Source: Mariniflexile litorale
GTDB taxonomy: Bacteria; Bacteroidota; Bacteroidia; Flavobacteriales; Flavobacteriaceae
Reading direction: 5' to 3'
Assembly (NCBI RefSeq): GCF_031128465.2
Contig: NZ_CP155618.1
Coordinates: 3,400,501 to 3,464,500, forward strand
Length of the DNA: 64,000 nt
Part shown: in pieces, positions 26,347 through 35,256 of the stretch
Numbering within the stretch: position 1 is the first letter of the stretch
How the letters are laid out: each line of letters begins with the position of its first letter
Notes under the pieces: model-generated
The model's database searches: none
What the model was told of the DNA's origin: nothing
What the model saw: the letters and a program-made list of their open reading frames with translations, nothing else
Made by a program: the position numbers and the translations under genes

Positions 26347-28437
26347 ATGAAAAAAATATCCATGATATTATTCGATATAAAAAAGACATTGATTATGTCA
26401 TCTCTTGTAGTACTTACTTTAGGCATGTTTTCGTGTGAAGAGTACTTAGATATGCCATCTTATAATTCTTCAGATACAGAGACTGTATTTTCTAATCTAG
26501 AAACTGCCGATATGTTTGTGCAAGGTTGTTACCGTAGTTTGGTGCCTACTGAAATGTACTATCAGTTGGGAGCAGGTGAAACGGTGATGCACTCTAGTGA
26601 AGATGGGTCTACAAACAATTCAAAGTACAACATTTGTAACTATTTTTACGATTCACAGACTCCTTATACACTTACAGGAATTTATAGCGAAATGTATTCG
26701 GTTATAGAATCAACAAATATTGCTATCAGTCGATTGAGTGCGATGGAAGTGAGCAATAAACGTAATCAATTATTAGCAGAAGCAAAAGCCATACGTGCTT
26801 TCGGTTATTATAATTTGATACGTATTTATGGTGATGTACCTGCTGTATGGAAGCCTCTTGAAGAGTTGGATTTTAATGATGAAAATACCCTTTACCCTAA
26901 ACGTTCACCGAGAGATGGAATTTATGACCGCATTATAGCCGATTTGCAAGAGGCTGTAGTAGACATTCCATGGTTTTCTGAATCGGGATTTCCTACATAC
27001 GAGCGTATAACTAAGCAGGGAGCCTATGCACTTTTGTCTCGTATTGCATTATATGCAGGTGGTTATTCTTTACGTTGGAATCTTGAAACAAACGATCCAG
27101 GGAGTTTAATGATGGCAAGACGTAGTGATAATACCCGTGTTCGTGAACTTTACCAAATAGCTAATGATGCGAGTGAATCTATTATATCAAGAAATGTAAA
27201 TGCTTTAGTTCAGGCACAAGGAGGTAAAAGTGGTTTTGAATATTTATGGTATAACTTCTGTCAACGTAACTTTTCTGCAACCAATCCAGAGATTCTATGG
27301 GAAGTAGCACAGTACGGACAGAATACCAACACTAAGTTTGGTGTATATGCACATCCTGGATCCAGAGGTGGTACTTTTGGTTCTCGTAAAGCAATGCAGT
27401 TTATGTTACCAACCTATTATTTGTCTTTTAACGAAAATGATACCCGTCGCGATGTGTCGTGTACAGACTATAGTATTTATTTCTTAGATAATGGTTCTGG
27501 ATCGACTGATACTTGGGTAGATGTAGGTACTACATATTCATGTATAATGCCTGGTAAATTTCGTATTTCATGGTGTGTAGAGCCAGAATCTGCAAGTGCA
27601 CGTAATCTTAATGTACCACTTATTCGTTATTCAGATGTGTTGTTAACCTATGCTGAAACACAAAATTATTTAAATGCAGGCCCAACACAAGCAGCTAAAG
27701 ATGCTTTGAAAGAAGTGAGAGAGCGTGCTGGTATTGGCACCATGGCCATACCGTCAAGCCAACAAGAATTTGATGATGCTATTGTACAAGAGCGTAAGTG
27801 GGAGTTTGCGGGCGAATTTAATCTTCGAACAGACTTGATTCGTATGAATCGTTTGTCAAGTGAATTGGCAGCTACAAAACAAGCTATGAAAGATCTCTCT
27901 GATCGTAAAAATGATTATGCCAATGTACCTGTTTATCGTTTATATAAATATAAAGAGGATGCTCAAATGTATGGAGATGATTTTCTTACGGTTGATTATA
28001 TTGACTTAACCGATGCAGGAGAAATAGCTATGATCCAAAATGTACCAACAAATACTTCAGATTATGCTGCTTTTCAAACAACATTATCAAACATTGTTAC
28101 AGCACATGGTAAACCGGTAGCAAGTGGTGATAAATGGTATCCAGTTAATATGTTTGAAGCCTACACAAGTACCTATAATGGTAATTCACGTAAAGCTGTT
28201 GGTTTTAAAAGAGGATTTAATACACTGCAAATAGGAGCTATTATATATACAAAACCAACAGGATCTGCTGAGAATGGTGGAACATATCCTAATTGGATTG
28301 AAGCCACAGATGGAAGTGATGGATTGTATTATGGATTTGAAGAAAATAAAACAGAGCTACTTCCTTTTGCAGCAAAATCAGCTGGACATCCAATGATTGA
28401 TAACCCAAATCTTACACAGCACCCAGGTTATCAGTAA
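26347..28437 (+). CDS. SusD/RagB family lipoprotein (pectin-type locus)
   Basis: At 696 aa it is long for the family. The lipobox is GMFSCEEYLD. SusD elements include AEAKAIRAFGYYNLIRIYGDVP, VPLIRYSDVLLTYAETQNYL and VQERKWEFAGEFNLRTDLIRM. An insertion of roughly 100 residues after this motif (about 525-640) accounts for the extra length and may extend the glycan-binding face. It follows its SusC partner directly and precedes the pectate lyase-like gene after a 174-base gap that contains a hairpin. Confidence 0.92.
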   Translation: MKKISMILFDIKKTLIMSSLVVLTLGMFSCEEYLDMPSYNSSDTETVFSNLETADMFVQGCYRSLVPTEMYYQLGAGETVMHSSEDGSTNNSKYNICNYFYDSQTPYTLTGIYSEMYSVIESTNIAISRLSAMEVSNKRNQLLAEAKAIRAFGYYNLIRIYGDVPAVWKPLEELDFNDENTLYPKRSPRDGIYDRIIADLQEAVVDIPWFSESGFPTYERITKQGAYALLSRIALYAGGYSLRWNLETNDPGSLMMARRSDNTRVRELYQIANDASESIISRNVNALVQAQGGKSGFEYLWYNFCQRNFSATNPEILWEVAQYGQNTNTKFGVYAHPGSRGGTFGSRKAMQFMLPTYYLSFNENDTRRDVSCTDYSIYFLDNGSGSTDTWVDVGTTYSCIMPGKFRISWCVEPESASARNLNVPLIRYSDVLLTYAETQNYLNAGPTQAAKDALKEVRERAGIGTMAIPSSQQEFDDAIVQERKWEFAGEFNLRTDLIRMNRLSSELAATKQAMKDLSDRKNDYANVPVYRLYKYKEDAQMYGDDFLTVDYIDLTDAGEIAMIQNVPTNTSDYAAFQTTLSNIVTAHGKPVASGDKWYPVNMFEAYTSTYNGNSRKAVGFKRGFNTLQIGAIIYTKPTGSAENGGTYPNWIEATDGSDGLYYGFEENKTELLPFAAKSAGHPMIDNPNLTQHPGYQ

Positions 28438-28499
28438 AATTAATAGTCATGGGATTAATAGATAGTTACTATTGAAACCAGATTTATAAAAGTTAAGTA

Positions 28500-28551
28500 A
28501 AAGGGGTTAAGGTTAAACAAAATCATAATATGTTTAAACTTTAGCCCCTTT
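28500..28551 (+). terminator. Imperfect hairpin between SusD and PL1 genes
   Basis: AAAGGGGTTAAGGTTAAACA (from 28500) pairs imperfectly with TGTTTAAACTTTAGCCCCTTT (to 28551). Only a short, interrupted T stretch follows, so it may reduce rather than stop transcription into the enzyme genes. Confidence 0.45.
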
Positions 28552-28611
28552 ATTATGTCACTTATTTAGGTTAAACATAAAAGTTATAATAAACCTAACA
28601 TCGCTTAAACC

Positions 28612-30030
28612 ATGAGGATAAAAATATTTAGAAATACAGGTTTCTTATTGCTTTTAATATTAGTAATAAGCTGCGGAACAAAAAATAAAAAAAATATAGA
28701 AACTTTTCCTGATTATGGAAAAGTAATAGCGTTTCCAGGTGCAGAAGGCTTTGGACGCTTTGCAACAGGAGGTAGAGGTGGTGAAATTTATCATGTTACA
28801 AATCTTAAAGATTCAGGAAAAGGATCTTTACGAGATGCTGTAAGTCAATCAAATCGTTTTATTGTATTTGATGTAGCTGGTATTATTGAATTAAAAAGTG
28901 CACTTTTATTTTCGTCAAACATAACAGTTGCAGCTCAAACAGCTCCAGGTGATGGTGTCGTACTTTATGGTAATCAAGTTTCGTTTTCAGGACAAAGTAA
29001 TATAGTTTGTAGGTACTTACGAGTACGCTTAGGAATACAAGGGCCTGAAGGAAGAGATGCTGCAGGCATCGCTGATAATGGAAGAAATATGATTTTTGAT
29101 CATATGTCAGTAACATGGGGTCAAGATGAAAATTTTTCAATTAATAGTGAAAGTGCACGAGATATAACCATACAGAATTCTATTATAGGGCAAGGTTTGC
29201 AAAATCATTCATGCGGAGGCTTAATACAAACATCTATAGAACATGGTGTTACCTTGTATAGAAACCTTTATATCGATAATAAAACCCGAAACCCTAAAGT
29301 GAAGGGGTTAAATCAGTTTGTTAATAATGTGATATATAATTGGGGAAATGGTGCTGCTTATAATATGGGAGGTAATTCAAAAAGAGCATCACTAACTACT
29401 ATTGAAGATAATTATTTTATAGTAGGCCCAGCATTAAATTGGCAAAATGTAAGACAAGAAGATAATAGCATTCAAGTAGAGAAGGTTTCTATTTCACCAA
29501 CGAAGCCGTTTATTGGAGGAAACGAGCTATTTAGTACCTATTGTAAACAGAATTACTATGATTTCGATAAGAATGGCACGCTGAATGGTGTTGAAATTAT
29601 TCCCGAGAATAATTTGGAGCATTTTGAGAGTACTCCAGCATTCCTAAATACACGTCCTAATATATTTCCGGAAATCACTCAACAAATGAACGCTACTGAT
29701 ACTTACCATTGGATTGTTGCACATGGAGGTGCTAGTTTGCCTGTAAGGGATGAGGTCGATCATTATTTAATTGATGAACTCACTTCATTAGGAGAAAAAG
29801 GTACCATCATTCAAAATGAGCAGGATACACAACAATTTTCACTGGGAGGGCCTGGGCGTATTAAAACCGCAGAAAAACCATTAGATAGTGATAACGACGG
29901 TATGCCTGATGCTTTTGAAGAGCAATATGGGCTTGACAAAACCAATGCTTCAGATGCATCAAAAATTGCGGATAATGGTTATACAAATATTGAAAACTAT
30001 ACCTTTATACTTGAGACTAAGCTGAATTAA
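28612..30030 (+). CDS. PL1-family pectate lyase-like lipoprotein
   Basis: The signal peptide ends in LVISCGTK, a lipobox with Cys about 22, so it is probably on the outer membrane. The catalytic part (about 40-360) is a right-handed parallel beta-helix. It begins with the family signature FPGAEGFGRFATGGRGGEIY and HVTNLKDSGKGSLRDAV, followed by IVFDVAG and FDHMSVTWGQDEN. The C-terminus carries a thrombospondin-type-3-like calcium motif (DSDNDGMPDAFEEQYGL). PL1 enzymes cut homogalacturonan by elimination and make unsaturated ends for GH105. The exact pectin substrate is unknown. Confidence 0.86.
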   Translation: MRIKIFRNTGFLLLLILVISCGTKNKKNIETFPDYGKVIAFPGAEGFGRFATGGRGGEIYHVTNLKDSGKGSLRDAVSQSNRFIVFDVAGIIELKSALLFSSNITVAAQTAPGDGVVLYGNQVSFSGQSNIVCRYLRVRLGIQGPEGRDAAGIADNGRNMIFDHMSVTWGQDENFSINSESARDITIQNSIIGQGLQNHSCGGLIQTSIEHGVTLYRNLYIDNKTRNPKVKGLNQFVNNVIYNWGNGAAYNMGGNSKRASLTTIEDNYFIVGPALNWQNVRQEDNSIQVEKVSISPTKPFIGGNELFSTYCKQNYYDFDKNGTLNGVEIIPENNLEHFESTPAFLNTRPNIFPEITQQMNATDTYHWIVAHGGASLPVRDEVDHYLIDELTSLGEKGTIIQNEQDTQQFSLGGPGRIKTAEKPLDSDNDGMPDAFEEQYGLDKTNASDASKIADNGYTNIENYTFILETKLN

Positions 30031-30054
30031 AATTATAATAAAATCAATTAAGAA

Positions 30055-32193
30055 ATGAAAAAACTATTATTTTATGGTTTACTGTTGGTAATGATAACCA
30101 CAGCCTGTAAACCAGAGAAACAAGCGCCTATAAACCGTAAAGCGTTGGTAGAACGCAATAATCCTCAAATTACTGCTTTTGACTCTTTGGCTTCACTGTC
30201 TGTAGGAAACGGCAATTTTACTTTTACAACAGGATTAACAGGTCTACAAACTTTTTATGAGGATTATGAAAAAGGGATGCCGTTAGGAACACAATCCAAT
30301 TGGGGTTGGCATACGTTTCCTAACACTGAAAACTATAAAATAGAAGAAACCTTAAAGTATTATGAGGTGGAAGGTAGAATGGTACCTTTTAGACATCAAC
30401 TAAAAGATTCTCCACGATCTAATGGTGCTTCTAATTATTTTCGTGAAAATGCGCAGCGTCTTCATTTAGGTATGGTTCAGTTAGAATTAATGCATGAAAA
30501 TGGAGAACGTGCCAAACTAGAAGATATTAGAGAAGTACATCATGATTTAGACATGTGGACAGGAAAAGTAACCAGTGCGTTTATTTTTGATGGTATGCCC
30601 GTTAAGGTTGAAGTACTTTGCGACCAAGAAAGCGATATGATTTCGGCGCGCATCACATCACACTTGATAGATTTAGGAAGATTAAGTGTCAGTTGGAAAT
30701 TTCCAGCAGGCGTACCATCTAATACACATGCAGGTTATAATTTTGATGCTCCAGAAACTCACCAATCTGAACTTAAAAAGGTTAAAGGTAATAGAGTTGA
30801 AGTGTTACGTACACTTGATGCCGACCACTATGCGGTTGGCGTAGAATGGAAGGGAAATGCGTCTTTTAATGAAGTGGATAAACACTATTTTAAACTTTCA
30901 CCAGAAGGTGGTGATATATTTGAATTTAGTAGTTTGTATACACCAGAATCAACCGATAAAACGCTTAAAAAATTCACAGCAGTAGAGGCTGATAATGTAA
31001 CTGAGTGGACAGCATATTGGGAAAATGGAGGAATGGTTGATTTTTCTGCGAGTAAAGATTCGCGTGCTAAAGAGTTGGAACGACGTGTTGTTTTATCACA
31101 ATATCTAACTAAAATACAAAGCACAGGAAATATGCCTCCGGCAGAAACCGGATTAACTTATAATAGTTGGTATGGTAAATTCCATCTTGAAATGCATTGG
31201 TGGCACATTTCACATTTTGCTCAGTGGAATCGTTCACATTTAATGGAAGAACAATTGGAGTTTTATAATACCATATTTGATAAAGCTTTAAAAACAGCAC
31301 AAGACCAAGGGTATAAAGGGGTACGTTGGCCTAAAATGATAGATCCGAGCGGAGAAAATAGTCCATCGTCAGTTGGATCCTATTTAATATGGCAACAACC
31401 TCATATTATTTGGTTTGCAGAGCAAATGTATCGCGATAATCCAAGCCAAGAAACTTTAGAAAAATATAAAAAATTGGTTTTAGCAACCGCAGAGTTTATG
31501 GCCGATTTTCCAACATGGAATGAGGAACAGCAACAGTATAATCTTGAGGCACCATTAATTCCAGCACAAGAACACTGGTCTAGAGAAACGACCAAAAACC
31601 CTCCGTTTGAACTAGCATATTGGCATTGGGCATTAACGAAAGCTCAAGAATGGCGTACCCGATTAGGTATGGAAGCCGATAAAACCTTGGAAGATGTAAG
31701 ACTAAAACTGGCTAGCCCAGATCAGGCTAATGGTGTATATCTTGGTGTTGAAGGCGCGGTAGATTCGTATGATGATGTTTCTTTAATGCGAGACCACCCC
31801 ATGGTATTAGGTGCATATGGTATTTTATCTGGCTGGGATAAAGTAGACCCAGAAGTGATGCGTAAAACCATTCATGTTATTGCCGATCGCTGGAATTGGG
31901 AAAGTACATGGGGATGGGATTACCCACTTTCTGCCATGTCGGCAGTTCGACTTGGAGAACCAGAATTGGCGTTAGAATTTTTACTTAAGGACGTACAAAA
32001 AAACACCTATCTTAAAAATGGACATAATTACCAAAGTGAGCGTTTAAGAGTGTATTTACCAGGAAATGGTGGCTTATTACAAACAGTAGCCATGATGTGT
32101 GCTGGTTGGGATGGTTGTGAAGTAGAAAACCCAGGTTTCCCTAAGGATGGTAACTGGAATGTAGTTTGGGAAGATTTAAAACCCATGCCTTAA
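30055..32193 (+). CDS. Six-hairpin-type putative glycosidase of unassigned family (lipoprotein)
   Basis: 712 aa with a lipobox (VMITTACKPEK). The N-terminal 320 residues look like a beta-sandwich and the C-terminal half (about 340-700) like an (alpha/alpha)6 barrel, the layout of GH65/GH95-like enzymes. The motif NSWYGKFHLEMHWWH (about 365-380), PAQEHWSRET and NWESTWGWDYP are rich in acidic and aromatic residues suited to an active site. I cannot place it in a numbered GH family. It lies 24 bases after PL1 and 20 bases before GH105, so it probably removes a side-chain sugar from pectic oligosaccharides. Confidence 0.65.
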   Translation: MKKLLFYGLLLVMITTACKPEKQAPINRKALVERNNPQITAFDSLASLSVGNGNFTFTTGLTGLQTFYEDYEKGMPLGTQSNWGWHTFPNTENYKIEETLKYYEVEGRMVPFRHQLKDSPRSNGASNYFRENAQRLHLGMVQLELMHENGERAKLEDIREVHHDLDMWTGKVTSAFIFDGMPVKVEVLCDQESDMISARITSHLIDLGRLSVSWKFPAGVPSNTHAGYNFDAPETHQSELKKVKGNRVEVLRTLDADHYAVGVEWKGNASFNEVDKHYFKLSPEGGDIFEFSSLYTPESTDKTLKKFTAVEADNVTEWTAYWENGGMVDFSASKDSRAKELERRVVLSQYLTKIQSTGNMPPAETGLTYNSWYGKFHLEMHWWHISHFAQWNRSHLMEEQLEFYNTIFDKALKTAQDQGYKGVRWPKMIDPSGENSPSSVGSYLIWQQPHIIWFAEQMYRDNPSQETLEKYKKLVLATAEFMADFPTWNEEQQQYNLEAPLIPAQEHWSRETTKNPPFELAYWHWALTKAQEWRTRLGMEADKTLEDVRLKLASPDQANGVYLGVEGAVDSYDDVSLMRDHPMVLGAYGILSGWDKVDPEVMRKTIHVIADRWNWESTWGWDYPLSAMSAVRLGEPELALEFLLKDVQKNTYLKNGHNYQSERLRVYLPGNGGLLQTVAMMCAGWDGCEVENPGFPKDGNWNVVWEDLKPMP

Positions 32194-32213
32194 AAGTTTT
32201 TAAATTTAGGAAT

Positions 32214-33371
32214 ATGAAACATATAATTTTATCAGTTTTATTATCAATTAGTTGTTTGCAATTGGTGAAAGCGCAAGATACAGGGATTCTTTTTGCAAAT
32301 TCTGAAATACAACGTTTTCCAGAAGCATGGCAATTAGATCATGGAAAGCGACTCTATTTTGGATATTCCCAAGGTTTGGGATCTCTTGCCATGTTAAAAG
32401 TATGGAAACATACAAAAAACAAAAGCTATTTAGATTATGTTATTAAATGGGCAGATACTATTATAAATGATGAAGGTGAGATACATAAGTATAAAGTAGA
32501 AACCTATAATATTGATTATATCAATCCTGGTAAAGTCCTTTTTGATGTTTATAATGAAACAGGTAATGAAAAATACAAGTTGGCTATAGATCGTTTAATC
32601 GATCAATTAAAGCATCATCCACGTACTTTAGAAGGCGCTTTTTGGCACAAACTCCGTTACCAACATCAAGTTTGGTTAGATGGCTTGTATATGGGGGCAC
32701 CATTTATAGCACAATATGCAGCTACATTTAACAAGCCAGAATTGATGGACGATGCTGTAAATCAATTTATTATTTGTGCCAAACATACTTATGATGCCAA
32801 GACAGGACTTTATTACCACGCTTGGGACGAAAGTAAAACGCAACAATGGGCTAATAAAAAAACAGGACAGTCTCCAAATTTCTGGGGACGTAGCATGGGT
32901 TGGTGGTTTATGGCACTCGTAGATGTTTTGGATTTTGTGCCTCAAGAGCATCCACAACGAGCGGAGTTATTAAAAATGATACAAGGATTAGTAGAAGTTC
33001 TACCTAAATATCAAGATAAAAACGGTTTGTGGTATCAAGTACTTGATAAAGGAAATCAAGAAGGAAATTATCATGAAGCCTCTGTGTCTTCTATGTTTAT
33101 GTATGCTATAGCAAAGGCTGTAAACAAAGGGTATGTAGATACGAAGTATAAACAATATGCAGAAAAAGCATACAAAGGTTTAATGAAAGATTTAATAGTA
33201 AAACATCCCGATGGTATGCTTACGCTTACTAAGTGCTGTGCTGTTGCAGGCCTTGGTGGGCATCCTTACAGAGACGGAAGCTATGATTATTATATTAACG
33301 AACGTATACGAGAGAATGATGCAAAAGCAACAGGACCTTTTATTATGGGATGTTTAGAATTGAATAAATAA
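32214..33371 (+). CDS. GH105 unsaturated rhamnogalacturonyl/uronyl hydrolase
   Basis: 385 aa with signal peptide (cleavage near VKA-Q) and an (alpha/alpha)6 barrel. The hydrating Asp is Asp156 in HQVWLDGLYMG, matching Asp143 of YteR. Other family elements are NFWGRSMGWWFMALVD, YHEASVSSMFMYA and the C-terminal KCCAVAGLGG. It removes the 4,5-unsaturated uronic acid left by a lyase. The open frame extends to a TTG at 32166 inside the previous gene; the ATG at 32214 gives the proper signal peptide. It is the last gene of the sigma-regulated operon. Confidence 0.92.
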   Translation: MKHIILSVLLSISCLQLVKAQDTGILFANSEIQRFPEAWQLDHGKRLYFGYSQGLGSLAMLKVWKHTKNKSYLDYVIKWADTIINDEGEIHKYKVETYNIDYINPGKVLFDVYNETGNEKYKLAIDRLIDQLKHHPRTLEGAFWHKLRYQHQVWLDGLYMGAPFIAQYAATFNKPELMDDAVNQFIICAKHTYDAKTGLYYHAWDESKTQQWANKKTGQSPNFWGRSMGWWFMALVDVLDFVPQEHPQRAELLKMIQGLVEVLPKYQDKNGLWYQVLDKGNQEGNYHEASVSSMFMYAIAKAVNKGYVDTKYKQYAEKAYKGLMKDLIVKHPDGMLTLTKCCAVAGLGGHPYRDGSYDYYINERIRENDAKATGPFIMGCLELNK

Positions 33372-33460
33372 AAAGATAGTTTTTCCCTTATTATTTTGAG
33401 ATAGCTATTTGAAAGGTAGTGTCATCAACTTAAAAAACAAATGAGATTATAAATATAAAT

Positions 33461-33491
33461 AAGACTTTCAAGAAATTGAAGGTCTTTTTTT
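33461..33491 (+). terminator. Intrinsic terminator after the pectin-type operon
   Basis: AAGACTTTCAA (33461-33471) pairs with TTGAAGGTCTT (33477-33487, one G-T pair) and is followed by TTTTTT. It lies about 90 bases after the GH105 stop. Confidence 0.82.
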
Positions 33492-33502
33492 ATATAATAA
33501 AA

Positions 33503-33655
33503 TCAGTCTAGTGCATTTTTTGTTACAAACCACCTCCAGCCTATAATAGCCATTTGTATTTTACTGGCTTTAATCAAATCCAATTGTTGTTTAGAATAAC
33601 TTGGTAAGACAATTTTATTAACTTTCGCTAAAATTTTGAATATTTGTTTTTTCAT
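33503..33655 (-). CDS. Small conserved-looking protein, 50 aa
   Basis: A complete frame on the - strand runs from ATG at 33655 to TGA at 33503: a basic N-terminus (MKKQIFKILAKVNKIVLPSY), then SKQQLDLIKASKIQMAIIGW, ending RWFVTKNALD. It is rich in Lys and hydrophobic residues, with a possible amphipathic helix. I recall very similar short proteins in other Flavobacteriaceae, sometimes auto-labelled SsrA-binding protein, but cannot confirm this. The function is unknown. It fills part of the 580-base space between GH105 and the HExxH gene and has no partner in either neighbouring operon. Confidence 0.6.
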   Translation of the reverse strand: MKKQIFKILAKVNKIVLPSYSKQQLDLIKASKIQMAIIGWRWFVTKNALD

Positions 33656-33718
33656 GTTGCAAAAATAGCAAAACTTATTGTAGACTATGTTTTTTATCTT
33701 TTTGTATAAATTTTATAT

Positions 33719-33746
33719 AAAAAAGACCTTCTGAAAAAGGGTGTCT
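33719..33746 (-). terminator. Weak terminator at the end of the long minus-strand cluster
   Basis: On the - strand AGAC-ac-CCTT can pair with AAGG-TCT, with a bulge, followed by a T-rich run. It sits past the degenerate fragment and before the small 50-aa gene. Confidence 0.4.
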
Positions 33747-33766
33747 AAAACTTAAAATTTAGTTAA

Positions 33767-33952
33767 TTAAAAATCACTATTCTTAGTCGTAATTTGCATG
33801 ACTCCATTATTACCTTCATCTCTCTATTTTATAGTAGTATTTTGATCTAAAGATATTTGTTTGGTAACTTCAGAACCTTACTAGGCTCATTTCAATAGCA
33901 GAGTCATCTAAGGAAGTTCCAGATAATTTAATTTTATAAGGCCATTGCTGTT
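33767..33952 (-). pseudogene. Degenerate coding fragment after the HExxH gene
   Basis: On the - strand the bases after the TAG at 33953 still read like protein: QQWPYKIKLSGTSLDDSAIE and MSLVRF in one frame, stop, then after a +1 shift EVTKQISLDQNTTIK, stop, and RDEGNNGVMQITTKNSDF to TAA. The last part resembles the EGxNGVIxITTK end of TonB-plug-like modules in Bacteroidota proteins. One shift and one stop suggest decay. The parent gene cannot be identified. Confidence 0.4.
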
Positions 33953-35251
33953 CTAGTTTCTTTTCTTGGCTACGTCTGTTATAAACAATGGGGGAGTGTT
34001 CAGTAGGTGCTCCACTAACCATAAATATTCTGTATTTTCGGGTACTTTAAACTCTGCTGTTCCTTTTTGTTTTTTATAAACATCACCATAAATACGTTTT
34101 CCCTCTTTTAAGGATGCTATAAAACCATAACGCCATCCTGCTTTGTCTGTTTTAATAGCTGTATAACCTTCTGCTCCAACCATACTTTCAAATTCTAATT
34201 TCACCAATGTTCCTGGTTCAGGTACCTGCAGTTTTATACCATTATATCCATAGTTTTGAGGGGCATTAATAGAATCTATTTCGAACCAACCATATTCAAC
34301 TTCATGTAATTTAGTTTTATGTATATTTCGATAAGGTTTCGTTACACGGTCTATACGAGGTAAATCCCATGTTATAAATTTACGTGAGGCATCAAAAATC
34401 TCATCATTAAATTGTTCTTGTGTGATGTTATTAATCCGTTTGTAAGTCATCACTAAGTCTTCCTCTTCTTGAGTGGATCTGCTAAGGTGTCCCCAAAACT
34501 CAATACCATGCTTATGAGACCAATATTCAATAATATAAGGCGAATGATACATGTTTGCGGGATGTAAAAAAGCGTAATGTGTTCCTTTTAAAAAATCTAT
34601 AAGGTGATAGTTTTCAAAAGTCATCCATTCTGGATATACCTGCCACAACATGTACTGGGCAGACATTTCCATTATTGGACCTTTTGGCCCCGTTTTACTA
34701 TCTTTATTACCTAGATATTGAAATGAGTGACCCATTTCATGAGCTAGTGCTCCGTAAGGTGCTTTGTTTATTCTAACAGCTGGCGTCCATAAAATACCAA
34801 CTTCTTCTTCACCACCTCCAAAGGCTGTATTTTCATTGCCTCCAAAAACATAGATTAGTAATTTGTATTTATCTGTAAAAGAGTGTCCTTTTAGTACTAA
34901 CTTTAAATCGTTTACATAATAATTGTAAAATCGTTCACATTCAATAATAGCTTTTTTAGGATCGAAGCGTTTAATAGTATCTGTATTCCCCATAGGGTTG
35001 TTTCCATACTCTTTATGCCAAAACATAGCGATATTATCAGATTCTATCATTCGACTATAACTATAATCGCTATCTTCATTTTTATAATCATTGTTTTCAG
35101 GAACGTACCAGACTTTAGAAGGTATATACAATGTTTTTTGTGTAAGGTTTTCATTTACATCTTTATCACCTGTATCACTAATTTTATTTGCGAAAGAAGA
35201 GTATATAAAAACTAAAAATAGTATTCTTAAAATTGTCATAGAACTATTCAT
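33953..35251 (-). CDS. Exported HExxH protein, putative zinc metallopeptidase (DUF6055-like)
   Basis: 432 aa with a short signal peptide (LFLVFIYSSFA). The gluzincin motif HEMGH is at 171-175, with Glu195 in PIMEMSAQ as likely third zinc ligand. The surrounding segment APYGALAHEMGHSFQYLG is typical of large secreted proteins grouped as DUF6055; I am not certain of that family number. A beta-rich C-terminal part (about 330-432) may bind substrate. It starts 5 bases after the GH97 stop and is the last gene of the putative glycoprotein-degrading operon, so a proteolytic role on the glycoprotein backbone is plausible. Confidence 0.68.
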   Translation of the reverse strand: MNSSMTILRILFLVFIYSSFANKISDTGDKDVNENLTQKTLYIPSKVWYVPENNDYKNEDSDYSYSRMIESDNIAMFWHKEYGNNPMGNTDTIKRFDPKKAIIECERFYNYYVNDLKLVLKGHSFTDKYKLLIYVFGGNENTAFGGGEEEVGILWTPAVRINKAPYGALAHEMGHSFQYLGNKDSKTGPKGPIMEMSAQYMLWQVYPEWMTFENYHLIDFLKGTHYAFLHPANMYHSPYIIEYWSHKHGIEFWGHLSRSTQEEEDLVMTYKRINNITQEQFNDEIFDASRKFITWDLPRIDRVTKPYRNIHKTKLHEVEYGWFEIDSINAPQNYGYNGIKLQVPEPGTLVKLEFESMVGAEGYTAIKTDKAGWRYGFIASLKEGKRIYGDVYKKQKGTAEFKVPENTEYLWLVEHLLNTPPLFITDVAKKRN

Positions 35252-35256
35252 GTGGT

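Noticed and set aside
28500-28551. A hard transcriptional stop separating SusCD from the PL1-GH105 genes
   Set aside because: The stem is imperfect and the T tract short and interrupted. A TAnnTTTG promoter was not seen before PL1, so read-through from SusD is more likely than a separate unit.
32166-32213. TTG-initiated extension of the GH105 gene into the previous gene
   Set aside because: The ATG at 32214 gives a complete signal peptide, and the extension would overlap the upstream stop region without family support.
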